Assembly: GCF_900155915.1 (NCBI RefSeq)
Contig: NZ_FTPO01000002.1
Span: 620,001 to 684,000 of the forward strand
Direction: 5' to 3'
Length of the DNA: 64,000 bases
Origin: Microbacterium sp. RU33B
GTDB taxonomy: Bacteria; Actinomycetota; Actinomycetes; Actinomycetales; Microbacteriaceae
In this document: piece after piece, positions 17,191 through 25,333 of the stretch
Layout of the letters: each line of letters begins with the position of its first letter
How positions within the stretch are numbered: position 1 is the stretch's first letter
The notes under the pieces: generated by a model
Seen by the model: the letters and a program-made list of their open reading frames with translations, nothing else
What the model was told of the DNA's origin: nothing
Databases searched by the model: none
Translations under genes and position numbers: made by a program

Positions 17191-17934
17191 ATGGTCGACA
17201 TCGAGCTGGCCGGCATCCCGGGCGGCACCGTGGCGCTGCACGACGCGCGGCGGGAGCGCCGGTGGAGCGTCGAGCTCGAGCCGTTCGAGATCGGCGTGTT
17301 CGCGGTCACGCAGGAGCAGCTCGCAGAGATCCTCGGGATCGCCGCGGTGCACCCGCGGCGCCCGGCGGTCGAGGTCAGCTGGCTGCGGGCCGTGCACTTC
17401 TGCAACGCCGCGTCGGAATGGGACGGGCTCGACTCCGCGTACTCCTTCGATGGCGAAGACGTCACGTGGCACGTCGACTCCGACGGATACCGTCTGCCGA
17501 CCGAGGCGGAGTGGGAGCACGCGTGCCGCGCGGGCTCGACCGGTCCGCAGTACGGGCCGCTCGCCGATGTCGCCTGGACGAGCGCCGACGGCGTGACGGC
17601 ACCGCAGAACGTCGGAGGCAAGCTGCCCAACCTCCACGGGCTCTTCGACACCCTCGGCAACGCGTGGGAGTGGTGCTGGGATCTGCTCGATCCGGCGCGG
17701 TACGACGACTACCGCGTGTTCCGCGGGGGCGGCTTCGCCGACGACGCGTGGAGCGTGCGGGCGTCGGTGCGCCGAGGCGGAGCGCCCCGCATGCACCACG
17801 ACGACGTCGGCTTCCGGGTGGCGCGCGGGGGCTTCGACGGCCGGGATGCCGCGCAGGGCTGGTCGGCGAAGGTCGACCGCGATCGCGCCCTCGACGACGG
17901 GCCGCTGCCGCCGGGGTGGACCCCGCGCCGCTGA
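17191..17934 (+). CDS. SUMF1/FGE-like protein without the active-site cysteines
   Basis: The protein is 247 residues and shows the formylglycine-generating-enzyme (SUMF1) fold: [51 protein letters not shown] and the final DVGFRVAR. In functional FGE enzymes the segment after RGGS contains two cysteines that bind copper and oxidise the sulfatase cysteine. Here that segment reads [18 protein letters not shown] with no cysteine. It is therefore unlikely to activate sulfatases, and no sulfatase gene is nearby. Co-expression with the aldo/keto reductase is likely (5-base gap). Confidence 0.8.
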   Translation: MVDIELAGIPGGTVALHDARRERRWSVELEPFEIGVFAVTQEQLAEILGIAAVHPRRPAVEVSWLRAVHFCNAASEWDGLDSAYSFDGEDVTWHVDSDGYRLPTEAEWEHACRAGSTGPQYGPLADVAWTSADGVTAPQNVGGKLPNLHGLFDTLGNAWEWCWDLLDPARYDDYRVFRGGGFADDAWSVRASVRRGGAPRMHHDDVGFRVARGGFDGRDAAQGWSAKVDRDRALDDGPLPPGWTPRR

Positions 17935-17969
17935 GCCCGCCGTCCAGGAAGCGCGGGCACCCTGCCGAC

Positions 17970-17975
17970 TAGAAT
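17970..17975 (+). promoter_or_regulatory. -10 box TAGAAT for glycyl-tRNA synthetase
   Basis: TAGAAT lies 68 bases upstream of the GTG start, leaving a leader of about 60 bases. No T-box features (specifier loop, UGGN) are apparent in that leader. Confidence 0.5.
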
Positions 17976-18043
17976 CGAAGCCGGCCGCGCTCGCGGCATC
18001 CAGCGGAATCCCGCCGAACACCCACCCGACCATTGGAGCCACC

Positions 18044-19432
18044 GTGGCCGAGCAGTCCCGCCTCGACAAAGTCATCGCCCTCGCCCGCCACCGCGGGTTC
18101 GTCTTCCAGGCGGGTGAGATCTACGGCGGATCCCGGTCGGCGTGGGACTACGGCCCCCTCGGCACCGAGCTCAAGGAGAACATCCGCCGGCAGTGGTGGC
18201 AGGCGTTCGTGCGCGGTCGCGGCGACATGGTGGGCCTGGACTCCTCGGTCATCCTGCCCAAGCGCGTCTGGGAGGCATCCGGTCACGTCGCCACGTTCAC
18301 CGACCCGCTGGTGGAGTGCCTGAGCTGCCACAAGCGCTTCCGCGCCGACAACCTCATCGAGGACTTCGAGGCGCGCAAGGGCCGCCCGGCCGAGAACGGC
18401 CTCGCCGACATCCCGTGCCCCAACTGCGGCACGAAGGGCCAGTACACCGAGCCGAAGGCCTTCTCGGGCCTCGTGAAGACCTACCTCGGCGTCGTCGACG
18501 ACGAGTCGGGCCTGCACTACCTCCGCCCCGAGACGGCGCAGGGCATCTTCGTGAACTTCTCCAACGTGCTCACGGCCAGCCGCAAGAAGCCGCCGTTCGG
18601 CGTCGGGCAGGTCGGCAAGGCGTTCCGCAACGAGATCACGCCCGGCAACTTCATCTTCCGCACGCGCGAGTTCGAGCAGATGGAGATCGAGTTCTTCACC
18701 CCGCCCGCCGAGGCGCAGGAGTGGTTCGAGCACTGGGTGGAGGCGTGCTGGGACTGGTTCATCGACCTCGGCATCGACCCCGAGAACCTCCGCCGCTTCG
18801 ACGTGCCGAAGGAGGATCGCGCGCACTACTCGGCCGGCACGATCGACGTCGAGTACAAGTTCGGCTTCCCGGGCAAGGTGTGGGGCGAGCTGATGGGTGT
18901 GGCCAACCGCACCGACTACGACCTCACGAGCCACTCCGAGGCATCCGGTCAGAGCCTCACGTTCTTCGATCAGGCGTCGGGTGAGAAGTACGTCCCGTAC
19001 GTGATCGAGCCGTCGTTCGGTCTGACGCGCGCCATGATGGCGTTCCTCGTCGACGCCTACCGCGAGGAGGAGGCCCCCAACGCGAAGGGCGGCACCGACA
19101 CGCGCACGGTGCTGAAGCTCGACCCCCGCCTCGCGCCGGTCAAGGTCGCGGTGCTCCCGCTGTCGCGCAACGAGAAGCTGTCGCCCGTCGCCCGAGAGGT
19201 GGCCGACGGCCTCCGCGCGCACGGCTGGAACACCGACTTCGACGACGCCGGCGCGATCGGCCGCCGCTACCGCCGTCAAGACGAGATCGGCACGCCGTAC
19301 TGCGTCACGATCGACTTCGACACGCTCGAGGACCAGGCGGCCACGGTGCGCGACCGCGACACCATGACGCAGGAGCGGGTGCCGCTCGAGGGCCTCGGCG
19401 CGTACTTCGCGGAGCGCCTGCGCGGAGCGTAG
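18044..19432 (+). CDS. glyQS: Glycyl-tRNA synthetase, dimeric type
   Basis: The 462-residue enzyme charges tRNA-Gly with glycine. It is the single-chain class II form rather than the alpha/beta form. Visible are motif 1 region [19 protein letters not shown], a zinc-binding insert with CLSCHKRF and PCPNCGTKG (four cysteines), motif 2 [21 protein letters not shown], motif 3-like [11 protein letters not shown], and the C-terminal anticodon-binding domain from [14 protein letters not shown] on. GTG start follows CATTGGAGCC (GGAG at 8 bases). A strong stem-loop follows the stop codon. Confidence 0.96.
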   Translation: MAEQSRLDKVIALARHRGFVFQAGEIYGGSRSAWDYGPLGTELKENIRRQWWQAFVRGRGDMVGLDSSVILPKRVWEASGHVATFTDPLVECLSCHKRFRADNLIEDFEARKGRPAENGLADIPCPNCGTKGQYTEPKAFSGLVKTYLGVVDDESGLHYLRPETAQGIFVNFSNVLTASRKKPPFGVGQVGKAFRNEITPGNFIFRTREFEQMEIEFFTPPAEAQEWFEHWVEACWDWFIDLGIDPENLRRFDVPKEDRAHYSAGTIDVEYKFGFPGKVWGELMGVANRTDYDLTSHSEASGQSLTFFDQASGEKYVPYVIEPSFGLTRAMMAFLVDAYREEEAPNAKGGTDTRTVLKLDPRLAPVKVAVLPLSRNEKLSPVAREVADGLRAHGWNTDFDDAGAIGRRYRRQDEIGTPYCVTIDFDTLEDQAATVRDRDTMTQERVPLEGLGAYFAERLRGA

Positions 19433-19451
19433 CGCCCGACCCGCGCGAATC

Positions 19452-19486
19452 CGGATGCCTCGGCCCTCAGTGGGCCGGGGCATCCG
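19452..19486 (+). terminator. Stem-loop terminator after glycyl-tRNA synthetase
   Basis: A stem of about 15 pairs (CGGATGCCTCGGCCC with GGGCCGGGGCATCCG, one G-T pair) encloses a short loop, 20 bases after the stop codon. There is no U-tract, as is common in actinobacteria. Its outer arms are the octamer CGGATGCC/GGCATCCG that recurs through the window. Confidence 0.7.
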
Positions 19487-19535
19487 CCGTCTGCGGGTGC
19501 GGGGTGCCCGTCGAGGCGCCCGCACCGCAGGAAGA

Positions 19536-19567
19536 CCGGAGGACCCGTGCGAACACGGGCCCTCCGG
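19536..19567 (-). terminator. Stem-loop terminator of the wall-anchored protein gene
   Basis: CCGGAGG-A-CCCGTG pairs with CACGGG-C-CCTCCGG (one A/C mismatch) around a four-base loop. It is 75 bases past the stop codon of the minus-strand gene and is followed on that strand by TCTTCC. Confidence 0.6.
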
Positions 19568-19642
19568 CTGTGCACCGGGAGTGACCCCGATGCGGACGGA
19601 CGCGACCTGACCCTGGGGATCTATGCCGGGCCGCGTCCGGGT

Positions 19643-21472
19643 CTATGCGCGCCGGCGTGAGCGCCGCACGGCGCCGAGTGCGACGGCACCGGCGAGCAGG
19701 AGGCCTGCTCCGGCGAACGCGAACGGCAGGATCGGGCCGGAGCCCGTCGCCGCGAGCGGGTTCGGGGTGCCGTCCGAGAGCGGCAGCGGTCCGGGCGGTG
19801 CGACGGGCGGGTCGGTCGGCTCGACGGGAGGATCGGTCGGCTCGACGGGCGGCGTGCGCACGAAGCGGTTGTCGATCGTCAGCGTCGAGACGGTGTCGGT
19901 GGCGATCGTCACGGATGCCGGCGACAGGTCGTACCCGTCCCACGCGTAGCTCGCGTCGGTGAAGTCACCCGCAGTGGGCGACTCGTCTTCGCCGGTGATC
20001 TCGCACTCGGCCCGCGCCGGGATGCCCGTGATCGTCACGGGAGTCGCGATCGTGAGATCGCGCGTGCCGGATGCCGCGGGGATGCCGTCGAGCGTGCAGA
20101 CGAAGTCGACGGCGAACACGCGGGCGTCGCCGCCGGTGTATCCGTCGGCCGGCGTTCCGTCGCGCGGGGTGACGGTCTTGGCGAGCGTGAGCGATCCGGT
20201 CGGGTCGACGGGCACCGTCGTGTCGGTGTTCGTATAGGTGCACGTGATCGGCGCGGCGTCCGCTGAGGCGGCGGTGAGGTCGCCGGTCAGCGTGATCTGC
20301 GCCCCGGCCACCTGGGCGGGCACGACAGCACCGGTGCCGTCGACGCACGCGACGCTCGTGAACGCCCACGGCGCGGCGGGGGTGCTCTCCGCGATCGTCA
20401 CGGTCTCACCCACGACGAAGTCCGCCGTCGCGGTCGACGCCTGGCCCGCCGCTCCCAGCGCCGTCGGCGTCAGCGAGAAGCCGATGGCCCAGGGCGATCC
20501 GGCCAGGTCGCTGGTCGAGGTGAAGGAGAACGCCGGGATGCCGGCGGTCTGCGCCTGCGCGGCTTCGGCGATCTTGACCACCGTGAGCGTGCGCACCTGA
20601 CGGATCGACGCGTAGAGGCAGCCGTAGGTCGAGGTCTGCTCGACCGTGAGGAACTCGCCGAGAGCCGAGCCCGGGTCGGCGAGGCTCGCGGCGCACGTGC
20701 CGTCGGCCTGCGGGGCTGTGAAGCCCGACACGACGAGGGTGTAGCGGTTGCCGTCCGAACCGACGAACGACTGGTCGCCGATCGTCCCGGTGAACTGCAG
20801 CACGTCGTCGTTGGCCGGGTTCGAGGCCGGCGACTGCGTGTTGGACGTCTCGTGCAGCGTCCACGGGTAGCTCAGGTCGAGGCCCAGGAAGCGCACCTCC
20901 AGCACACCCGACGACCACGCGTGCGACAGCGTCTGGACGACGTTGTTGCGATGCACCATCCGACCGAGGTTGAACGGCGTGCCGATCTCGATCGACGAGA
21001 CCGACGCAGGCCCGAAGCCGACCGCGCTCTGCGTCGAGAGGTTGAGGTCGGGGCCGCCGCAGCGGCGGCCGCTGTCACCGTGGGCGGTGTAGGCGATCGA
21101 GTCGAACGCGACCCAACCGGTCGCACCGTCGCTCCACCCGGCTGCCTGCGTCCCGGGGGTCCCACCCGGGTTGGCGATGGGCCCGGTCGTGGTCGACTGC
21201 GGCGCTGATCCGTAGCGGATGCAGTCGCCGAGGTCGGGCACGGCCACGCCGGCGTCCGTCCCCACGTGCGAGAGCACGCGTGCCTGCACGTCGGCGTCGG
21301 GCGGCACCGGCAGCGTGGCTGCGGCAGCGCTCGCCGGCGGTGTCAGCGCGAAGGCGCCGACGCTCGCGATGAGCAGCGCCGCGGCGGATGCGGCGAACCG
21401 CGTCCCCTTCCGGTCCCCAGACCGTGCTCGTCTTGTTTTCTGCGCGCGCGGACGCGCGTCGAATCCCCACAT
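19643..21472 (-). CDS. Wall-anchored surface protein with LAATG sorting signal
   Basis: The protein is 609 residues, secreted and probably attached to peptidoglycan by a class E sortase. It has a signal peptide (basic start, ALLIASVGAFAL, cleavage near ASAAAA), several adhesin-type beta domains, a DUF5979-like domain near the C-terminus (DFVCTLDGIPAASGTRDLT, then ITGIPARAECEI), a spacer with VEPTDPP repeats, then LAATG, a hydrophobic span and the tail RRSRRRA. ATG 21472 was chosen because GGGGGA lies 5 bases upstream; a longer frame upstream lacks a signal. Sortase genes are not in the window. Confidence 0.85.
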   Translation of the reverse strand: MWGFDARPRAQKTRRARSGDRKGTRFAASAAALLIASVGAFALTPPASAAAATLPVPPDADVQARVLSHVGTDAGVAVPDLGDCIRYGSAPQSTTTGPIANPGGTPGTQAAGWSDGATGWVAFDSIAYTAHGDSGRRCGGPDLNLSTQSAVGFGPASVSSIEIGTPFNLGRMVHRNNVVQTLSHAWSSGVLEVRFLGLDLSYPWTLHETSNTQSPASNPANDDVLQFTGTIGDQSFVGSDGNRYTLVVSGFTAPQADGTCAASLADPGSALGEFLTVEQTSTYGCLYASIRQVRTLTVVKIAEAAQAQTAGIPAFSFTSTSDLAGSPWAIGFSLTPTALGAAGQASTATADFVVGETVTIAESTPAAPWAFTSVACVDGTGAVVPAQVAGAQITLTGDLTAASADAAPITCTYTNTDTTVPVDPTGSLTLAKTVTPRDGTPADGYTGGDARVFAVDFVCTLDGIPAASGTRDLTIATPVTITGIPARAECEITGEDESPTAGDFTDASYAWDGYDLSPASVTIATDTVSTLTIDNRFVRTPPVEPTDPPVEPTDPPVAPPGPLPLSDGTPNPLAATGSGPILPFAFAGAGLLLAGAVALGAVRRSRRRA

Positions 21473-21644
21473 GAAAATCCCCCAGAGACACCTGCGTGCA
21501 GGTGCCTGATCTCCCGGTGCGCGCCCCAGATCGCACACCGCTTACAGGTGAGACGACGAATGCGGTGATCCATTACGCGGAATCCCGAGAAAATCTCCTC
21601 TCCGTCGTCCGCCGCCGTTCGGAGGGGCGCCCCCGGACGCACGA

Positions 21645-21672
21645 ATGCCCCGACCCGCGAGGGTCGGGGCAT
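21645..21672 (-). terminator. Stem-loop terminator of the flotillin operon
   Basis: A perfect 12-pair stem (ATGCCCCGACCC with GGGTCGGGGCAT) around GCGA lies 14 bases past the stop codon of the flotillin-like gene. It again uses the ATGCC/GGCAT core in its outer arms. Confidence 0.7.
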
Positions 21673-21686
21673 CCGGTGCGGTGCGA

Positions 21687-23177
21687 TCAGGCGTCGGCGC
21701 CGGCCGCCGCCTTCGGGGCCGAAGGAGCCGCGGCGGGCATGGCCGCCGCGCCCTGCTGTCCGGCGAAGCCCGCCAGGAGTGCGCCGAGGTCGAGGCCGGT
21801 GAGCGACTTGACCACTTCGGTGCCTTCGCCGAGGACCTTGCCGACGGTCTTCGTGACGGCCGACGCGCCGTCGGTCGAGATGACCGTGAGGTTGTCGATC
21901 GCGGAGATGGGTTCGGCAGCGGCCCGCACGATCTCGGGCAGACGCGAGATGATCTCCTGCGCCAGTGCGGCCTCGCCGTACTTCTTCAGCGCTTCGGCCT
22001 TCGCGTCGGTCGCGGTGGCATCGGCCAGACCCTGAGCCTGCACGGCGGCCGCGCGGGCCTCGCCGTCGGCGCGGATACCGGCGGCGAGAGCCACCTGGCG
22101 GTCACGATCGGCCTCGCCCGAGAGCCGCACCGCGGTGGCGGCGGCCTCGGCATCCTGGACCGCGGCGACCTTGTTGGCCTCTGCGATCTTGGTGCGCTTG
22201 AAGGCGTCGGCCTCGGTCGCCGCGTTCGCCGCATCGCGCAGCGCCGTCGCGCGCTGCACCTCGGCGTAGGCCTGTGCTTCGGCGGGCTTGCGCACATCGA
22301 TGTCGAGGCGCTCCTGCGTCACGAGCGCCTGCTCGCTCAGGGCGTCGCGCTCGAGGAGGGCGACCGACTTGTCCTGCTCGGCCTTCGCGAGCTGGCCGGA
22401 TGCCTCGGCCTCGGCGTTCGCGCGGTCGGTCTCGGCCTTGATGGCGGCCTGCTTGAGCGACAGCGCCTTCTGGCGTTCGGCGATCTGCTCGGACGCCTCG
22501 ATGCGGGCGAACTCCGAGGCGCGGGCGGCCTCGGCCTCGCTGATCTCAGCGACCTGGCGGGCGCGGGCCGCCTCGGCGCGACCGAGGTTGGCCAGGTAGT
22601 CGCTGCCCGGGGTGGAGATGTCGCTGATGTTGAGGAGGTCGACCTGCAGGCCCTGTTCGACGAGGTCGGCCTTGGTCTCGGCGACGACGCGGTCGGAGAG
22701 GCTCTTGCGATCGGAGATGATCTGCTCGATCGTCATGTCGCCGACGATGGAGCGGAGCGATCCTTCCAGCGACTCGCGGATGATGTCGGTGAGGGCCTCC
22801 TGCTGCGACAGGAAGCGCTGGGCGGCACGGCGCACGCCCTCCTCGGTGCCGGAGACCTTGAAGTTGATCGACGCCTTGATGGCGATCTTGATGCGGTTCT
22901 TGTCGACGCCTTCGACCGTGATCGCGATCTGACGCTGCTCGAGCGAGATCGGGAACCCCTGCTGCAGGATCGGCCACACGAACGTGCGCCCGCCGATGAT
23001 GACGCGCTGGGTTCCGGTGTCGCCCGGGGCGGGCTTCCCGGCGCCGCGGCCGACGATCACGAGCGCCTGGTTGGGGGGCACGCGCCGGATGCGGCGTGCG
23101 ATGAACGCGAGAAGCGCGAGCAGCGCGACGACGAGGGCGATGACCGAGATCACCTGGATGAGGAGCGGATCGAGCAT
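21687..23177 (-). CDS. Flotillin-like SPFH/Band-7 membrane scaffold protein
   Basis: The protein is 496 residues. An N-terminal membrane anchor (about 5-27) is followed by the SPFH domain (PNQALVIVGRGAG, then EGVDKNRIKIAIKASINFKV) and a long Ala/Glu-rich coiled coil (about 200-400: repeated AEAARA, EADRDRQ), ending in an Ala/Pro tail. Flotillins oligomerise into membrane microdomains and affect fluidity and protein assembly. AAAGGA lies 4 bases before the ATG. The NfeD gene lies just upstream on the same strand (47-base gap); NfeD-flotillin pairing is standard for this family. Confidence 0.92.
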   Translation of the reverse strand: MLDPLLIQVISVIALVVALLALLAFIARRIRRVPPNQALVIVGRGAGKPAPGDTGTQRVIIGGRTFVWPILQQGFPISLEQRQIAITVEGVDKNRIKIAIKASINFKVSGTEEGVRRAAQRFLSQQEALTDIIRESLEGSLRSIVGDMTIEQIISDRKSLSDRVVAETKADLVEQGLQVDLLNISDISTPGSDYLANLGRAEAARARQVAEISEAEAARASEFARIEASEQIAERQKALSLKQAAIKAETDRANAEAEASGQLAKAEQDKSVALLERDALSEQALVTQERLDIDVRKPAEAQAYAEVQRATALRDAANAATEADAFKRTKIAEANKVAAVQDAEAAATAVRLSGEADRDRQVALAAGIRADGEARAAAVQAQGLADATATDAKAEALKKYGEAALAQEIISRLPEIVRAAAEPISAIDNLTVISTDGASAVTKTVGKVLGEGTEVVKSLTGLDLGALLAGFAGQQGAAAMPAAAPSAPKAAAGADA

Positions 23178-23224
23178 GGGGTCCTTTCGATGACGGAAGG
23201 GGACGGATGCCTCTCGGCGAAGGA

Positions 23225-23692
23225 CTAGTCGGCGACGACCTTGACGCGCGTGCCGGAGTGCTCGACGACGCGGATGCGCAGGCCCTCCTCGATCGGCTCG
23301 TCGGAGTACGCGAGACGGCGCTCGATCTCGCCGGGGCCGTCGAGGCTGACCTCGCCGCCGGCGGGCGAGATGGGCGACGTGGAGACGCCCGTCAGGCCGA
23401 CCGCGTTCACGGGCACGCCGTCGGAGCTGCTGGTCAGCCGCTTCACGACGAGCAGAGCGAGCAGGTAGGCGGCGACCGCGAAGACGCCGGCGAAGACATA
23501 GGCCCAGGTGGTGTCGAGTCCGCTCTGCGACGTGAGCACGCCCGCGGCGCCGAAGACGACGGCCGCGATGCCGAGGGCGGTTCCCGAGATCGCGCCCTCT
23601 CCGATCTCGAAGTGGTCGAAGATGTCGCCCACGAGCAGGGAGATGAGGAGCACGGCGAGTCCGACTCCGCCGACGATGAGGAAGGGCAGCAT
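23225..23692 (-). CDS. NfeD-family membrane protein
   Basis: The protein is 155 residues with a first hydrophobic segment (FLIVGGVGLAVLLISLLVG), a second and third forming a hairpin (GTALGIAAVVFGAAGVL, YVFAGVFAVAAYLLALLVV), and a C-terminal OB-fold of about 60 residues (AVGLTGVSTSPISPAGGEVSLDG then the strand RIRVVEHSGTRVKVV). This is the short NfeD form lacking the ClpP-like protease. It is thought to stabilise or regulate the partner flotillin. AGGAGGAATCCC precedes the ATG, one of the stronger ribosome-binding sites here. Confidence 0.9.
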   Translation of the reverse strand: MLPFLIVGGVGLAVLLISLLVGDIFDHFEIGEGAISGTALGIAAVVFGAAGVLTSQSGLDTTWAYVFAGVFAVAAYLLALLVVKRLTSSSDGVPVNAVGLTGVSTSPISPAGGEVSLDGPGEIERRLAYSDEPIEEGLRIRVVEHSGTRVKVVAD

Positions 23693-23797
23693 GGGATTCC
23701 TCCTGTCGACGGCGACGTGCCGCGCGTTCTCGGACGCGTCTCCAGCCTATGGGGTCGCTCGGGCGGCTCCCGGCTGTCCACACGTCGCGCGGCGGGG

Positions 23798-24220
23798 CTA
23801 CTCCGCGACGGTGATGACCGCGTTCTCGTCGCCCCCGGCGAGCGTCCACGCGAGCGAGTCCACGAGGATCTCGCGCAGCACGTCGAGATCGACCTTCGAC
23901 AGGTCTTTGATGTAGATGCACGAGACGCTGGAGGTGTGCGGCCCGAGGCGGTCGAGCTGCGCGGTGTGCTTCTGGGCACTGTCGACGTAGACCGTCATGG
24001 CGGCCTTGCGTGGGGCGAACGCGAGGAGCGGCATGTCGCCTTCGGTGCCGGTGGGGTATCGGTAGTGGCACGACCCGAATCCGATGATGCCGCCCCACAT
24101 CGCCGCCTCGTGCCCGGACACCTCGGAGAAGAGCCCCAGCAGCACCTCGGCGTCCTCGCGACGGCGCGCAGGCGCCACTCCGGCGACGAACTCCAGGACG
24201 CTCCCGCCCGTGGGTTCCAT
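23798..24220 (-). CDS. DUF1801 (YdhG-like) protein
   Basis: The protein has 140 residues. The pattern RREDAEVLLGLFSEVSGHEAAMWG, then IIGFGSCHYRYPTGTEGDMP, FAPRKAAMTVYV and DLSKVDLDVLREIL is that of the DUF1801 family of small soluble bacterial proteins with no established biochemical role. Its ATG overlaps the stop codon of the HhH-GPD gene by one base (TGATG), with AGGAG just upstream, so the two are translationally coupled. Confidence 0.85.
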   Translation of the reverse strand: MEPTGGSVLEFVAGVAPARRREDAEVLLGLFSEVSGHEAAMWGGIIGFGSCHYRYPTGTEGDMPLLAFAPRKAAMTVYVDSAQKHTAQLDRLGPHTSSVSCIYIKDLSKVDLDVLREILVDSLAWTLAGGDENAVITVAE

Positions 24221-24783
24221 CACTTCTCCTTCGCGGCGGCCTTCGCCGCCTGCTTGAACGCCCGCACCTTCGTGAGCGACTCGGGTGAGACGATGTCGGC
24301 GACGCTGCGGAACGACCCCTCGTCGCCGTACGCACCCGCCGCCTCGCGCCAGCCGGCGCCGTCGTAGCCGTACTGCTTGCCGAGCAGGGCGAGGAAGATG
24401 CGTGCCTTCTGGTCTCCGAAGCCGGGGAGGGCCTTGAGGCGCTTCAGCACGGTCGGCCCGTCGGCGTCGGTCCAGATCGCCGCCGCATCCCCGCCCCACT
24501 CCTGCTCGATCGCGGTGCACAGCGACTGGACCCGCCCGGCCATCGATCCCGGGAAGCGGTGCACGGCCGGCGTCGTCTTGAACACCTCGGCGAACGCCTC
24601 GGGGTCGTAGCCGGCGATCGTCGCGGCATCCAGCGATCCGATCCGATCCCGGATCTTCAGCGGGCCGGCGAACGCGGTCTCCATCGGAACCTGCTGGTCA
24701 AGCAGCATCCCCACCAGGAGGGCAAGCGGGTTCGTCGAGAGCAGTTCGTCGGCGGCCGGATCGTCGGTGATGTGCAGGCTCAT
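24220..24783 (-). CDS. HhH-GPD base-excision repair glycosylase-like protein
   Basis: The 187-residue protein is of the actinobacterial HhH-GPD family. It has the N-terminal LALLVGMLLDQQVPMETAFAG segment and the helix-hairpin-helix LKALPGFGDQKARIFLALLGKQYG. Classical HhH-GPD glycosylases have a catalytic Lys or Asp after the hairpin; assignment is uncertain here. These proteins excise damaged bases. GAGGAG is 6 bases before the ATG, within the end of the upstream small gene (ATGA overlap). Its first 95 bases are about 80% identical to a fragment at 25172-25273, which lies on the far side of that small gene. Confidence 0.85.
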   Translation of the reverse strand: MSLHITDDPAADELLSTNPLALLVGMLLDQQVPMETAFAGPLKIRDRIGSLDAATIAGYDPEAFAEVFKTTPAVHRFPGSMAGRVQSLCTAIEQEWGGDAAAIWTDADGPTVLKRLKALPGFGDQKARIFLALLGKQYGYDGAGWREAAGAYGDEGSFRSVADIVSPESLTKVRAFKQAAKAAAKEK

Positions 24784-25175
24784 GAGTTCTCCTCGTTCTG
24801 GTGGACGGATGGTTCCGCGCTGAAGCGCGCCGGACGGTCCTTCTGCGCCCGACTCCGATTGCGGGCGAGCGGTCGGAGGCTGCCCTCGAAGTAGGCGATC
24901 GCCGCGAGAGCGGCCACGTGCCGGTGAAGTATCCGCTGCCCGACGACGGGAAGCGGATACCTCGGGTCTTCGTAGACTGCCTCGATTCGTTGGATGGCAT
25001 CGTGGTCGTCTGCAGTCATCGTGAGGGCATGTTCGGCGAGTTCGTCTTCACCGCAGTCCCAGAGACATGCGGCGATCAATGTCACCGATGTGCTCACGCG
25101 GAAGTTCGGGCGACCTTTCATCGCTTCACGGACGTCCTTGTCCCAGCGAGAAGTCCGTGATGTCCACACGGTCAA
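24780..25175 (-). CDS. Inserted small gene of unknown function, 131 aa
   Basis: The frame runs from TTG 25175 (GTG 25169 and ATG 25118 are alternatives) to a stop that overlaps the HhH-GPD ATG. The protein is helical and contains VSTSVTLIAACLWDCGEDELAEHAL and HRHVAALAAIAYFEGSLRPL. By hand count the segment 24790-25171 is about 63% GC against about 70% around it, and it uses codons rare in the neighbours. It lies exactly between two copies of the HhH-GPD 5' end, so it looks like an insertion now coupled to the repair gene. I do not recognise the family. Confidence 0.65.
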   Translation of the reverse strand: MTVWTSRTSRWDKDVREAMKGRPNFRVSTSVTLIAACLWDCGEDELAEHALTMTADDHDAIQRIEAVYEDPRYPLPVVGQRILHRHVAALAAIAYFEGSLRPLARNRSRAQKDRPARFSAEPSVHQNEENS

Positions 25176-25273
25176 CGCACCTGCTGGTCGAGCAGCATGC
25201 CGATCAGCAGGGCGAGCGGGTCGTCGGTGAGGAGTGCGTCGGCGGCGGCGTCGTCCGTGATGTGGAGCGTCAT
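25172..25273 (-). pseudogene. Truncated duplicate of the HhH-GPD gene 5' end
   Basis: The 33-codon frame starts MTLHITDDAAADALL and ends LLIGMLLDQQVR then stop. It matches the first 33 residues of the intact gene at 24783 (MSLHITDDPAADELL ... LDQQV) with about 80% DNA identity, and stops precisely where the inserted small gene begins; the TGA overlaps that gene's TTG. The rest of the repair gene is missing here, so this is the cut-off original 5' end, or a partial duplication. Confidence 0.75.
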
Positions 25274-25333
25274 GCGGCAAGTCTCGCACCGCCGCCCGGC
25301 GGCACGCCAGGCGGCGGGTGGGAGGATGGAGAC

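Noticed and set aside
17191..17934. Sulfatase-activating formylglycine-generating enzyme
   Set aside because: Both catalytic cysteines are missing and no sulfatase gene is adjacent.
24780..25175. Toxin-antitoxin component for the inserted small gene
   Set aside because: No toxin or antitoxin motif and no partner gene other than the repair gene; origin noted but function left open.
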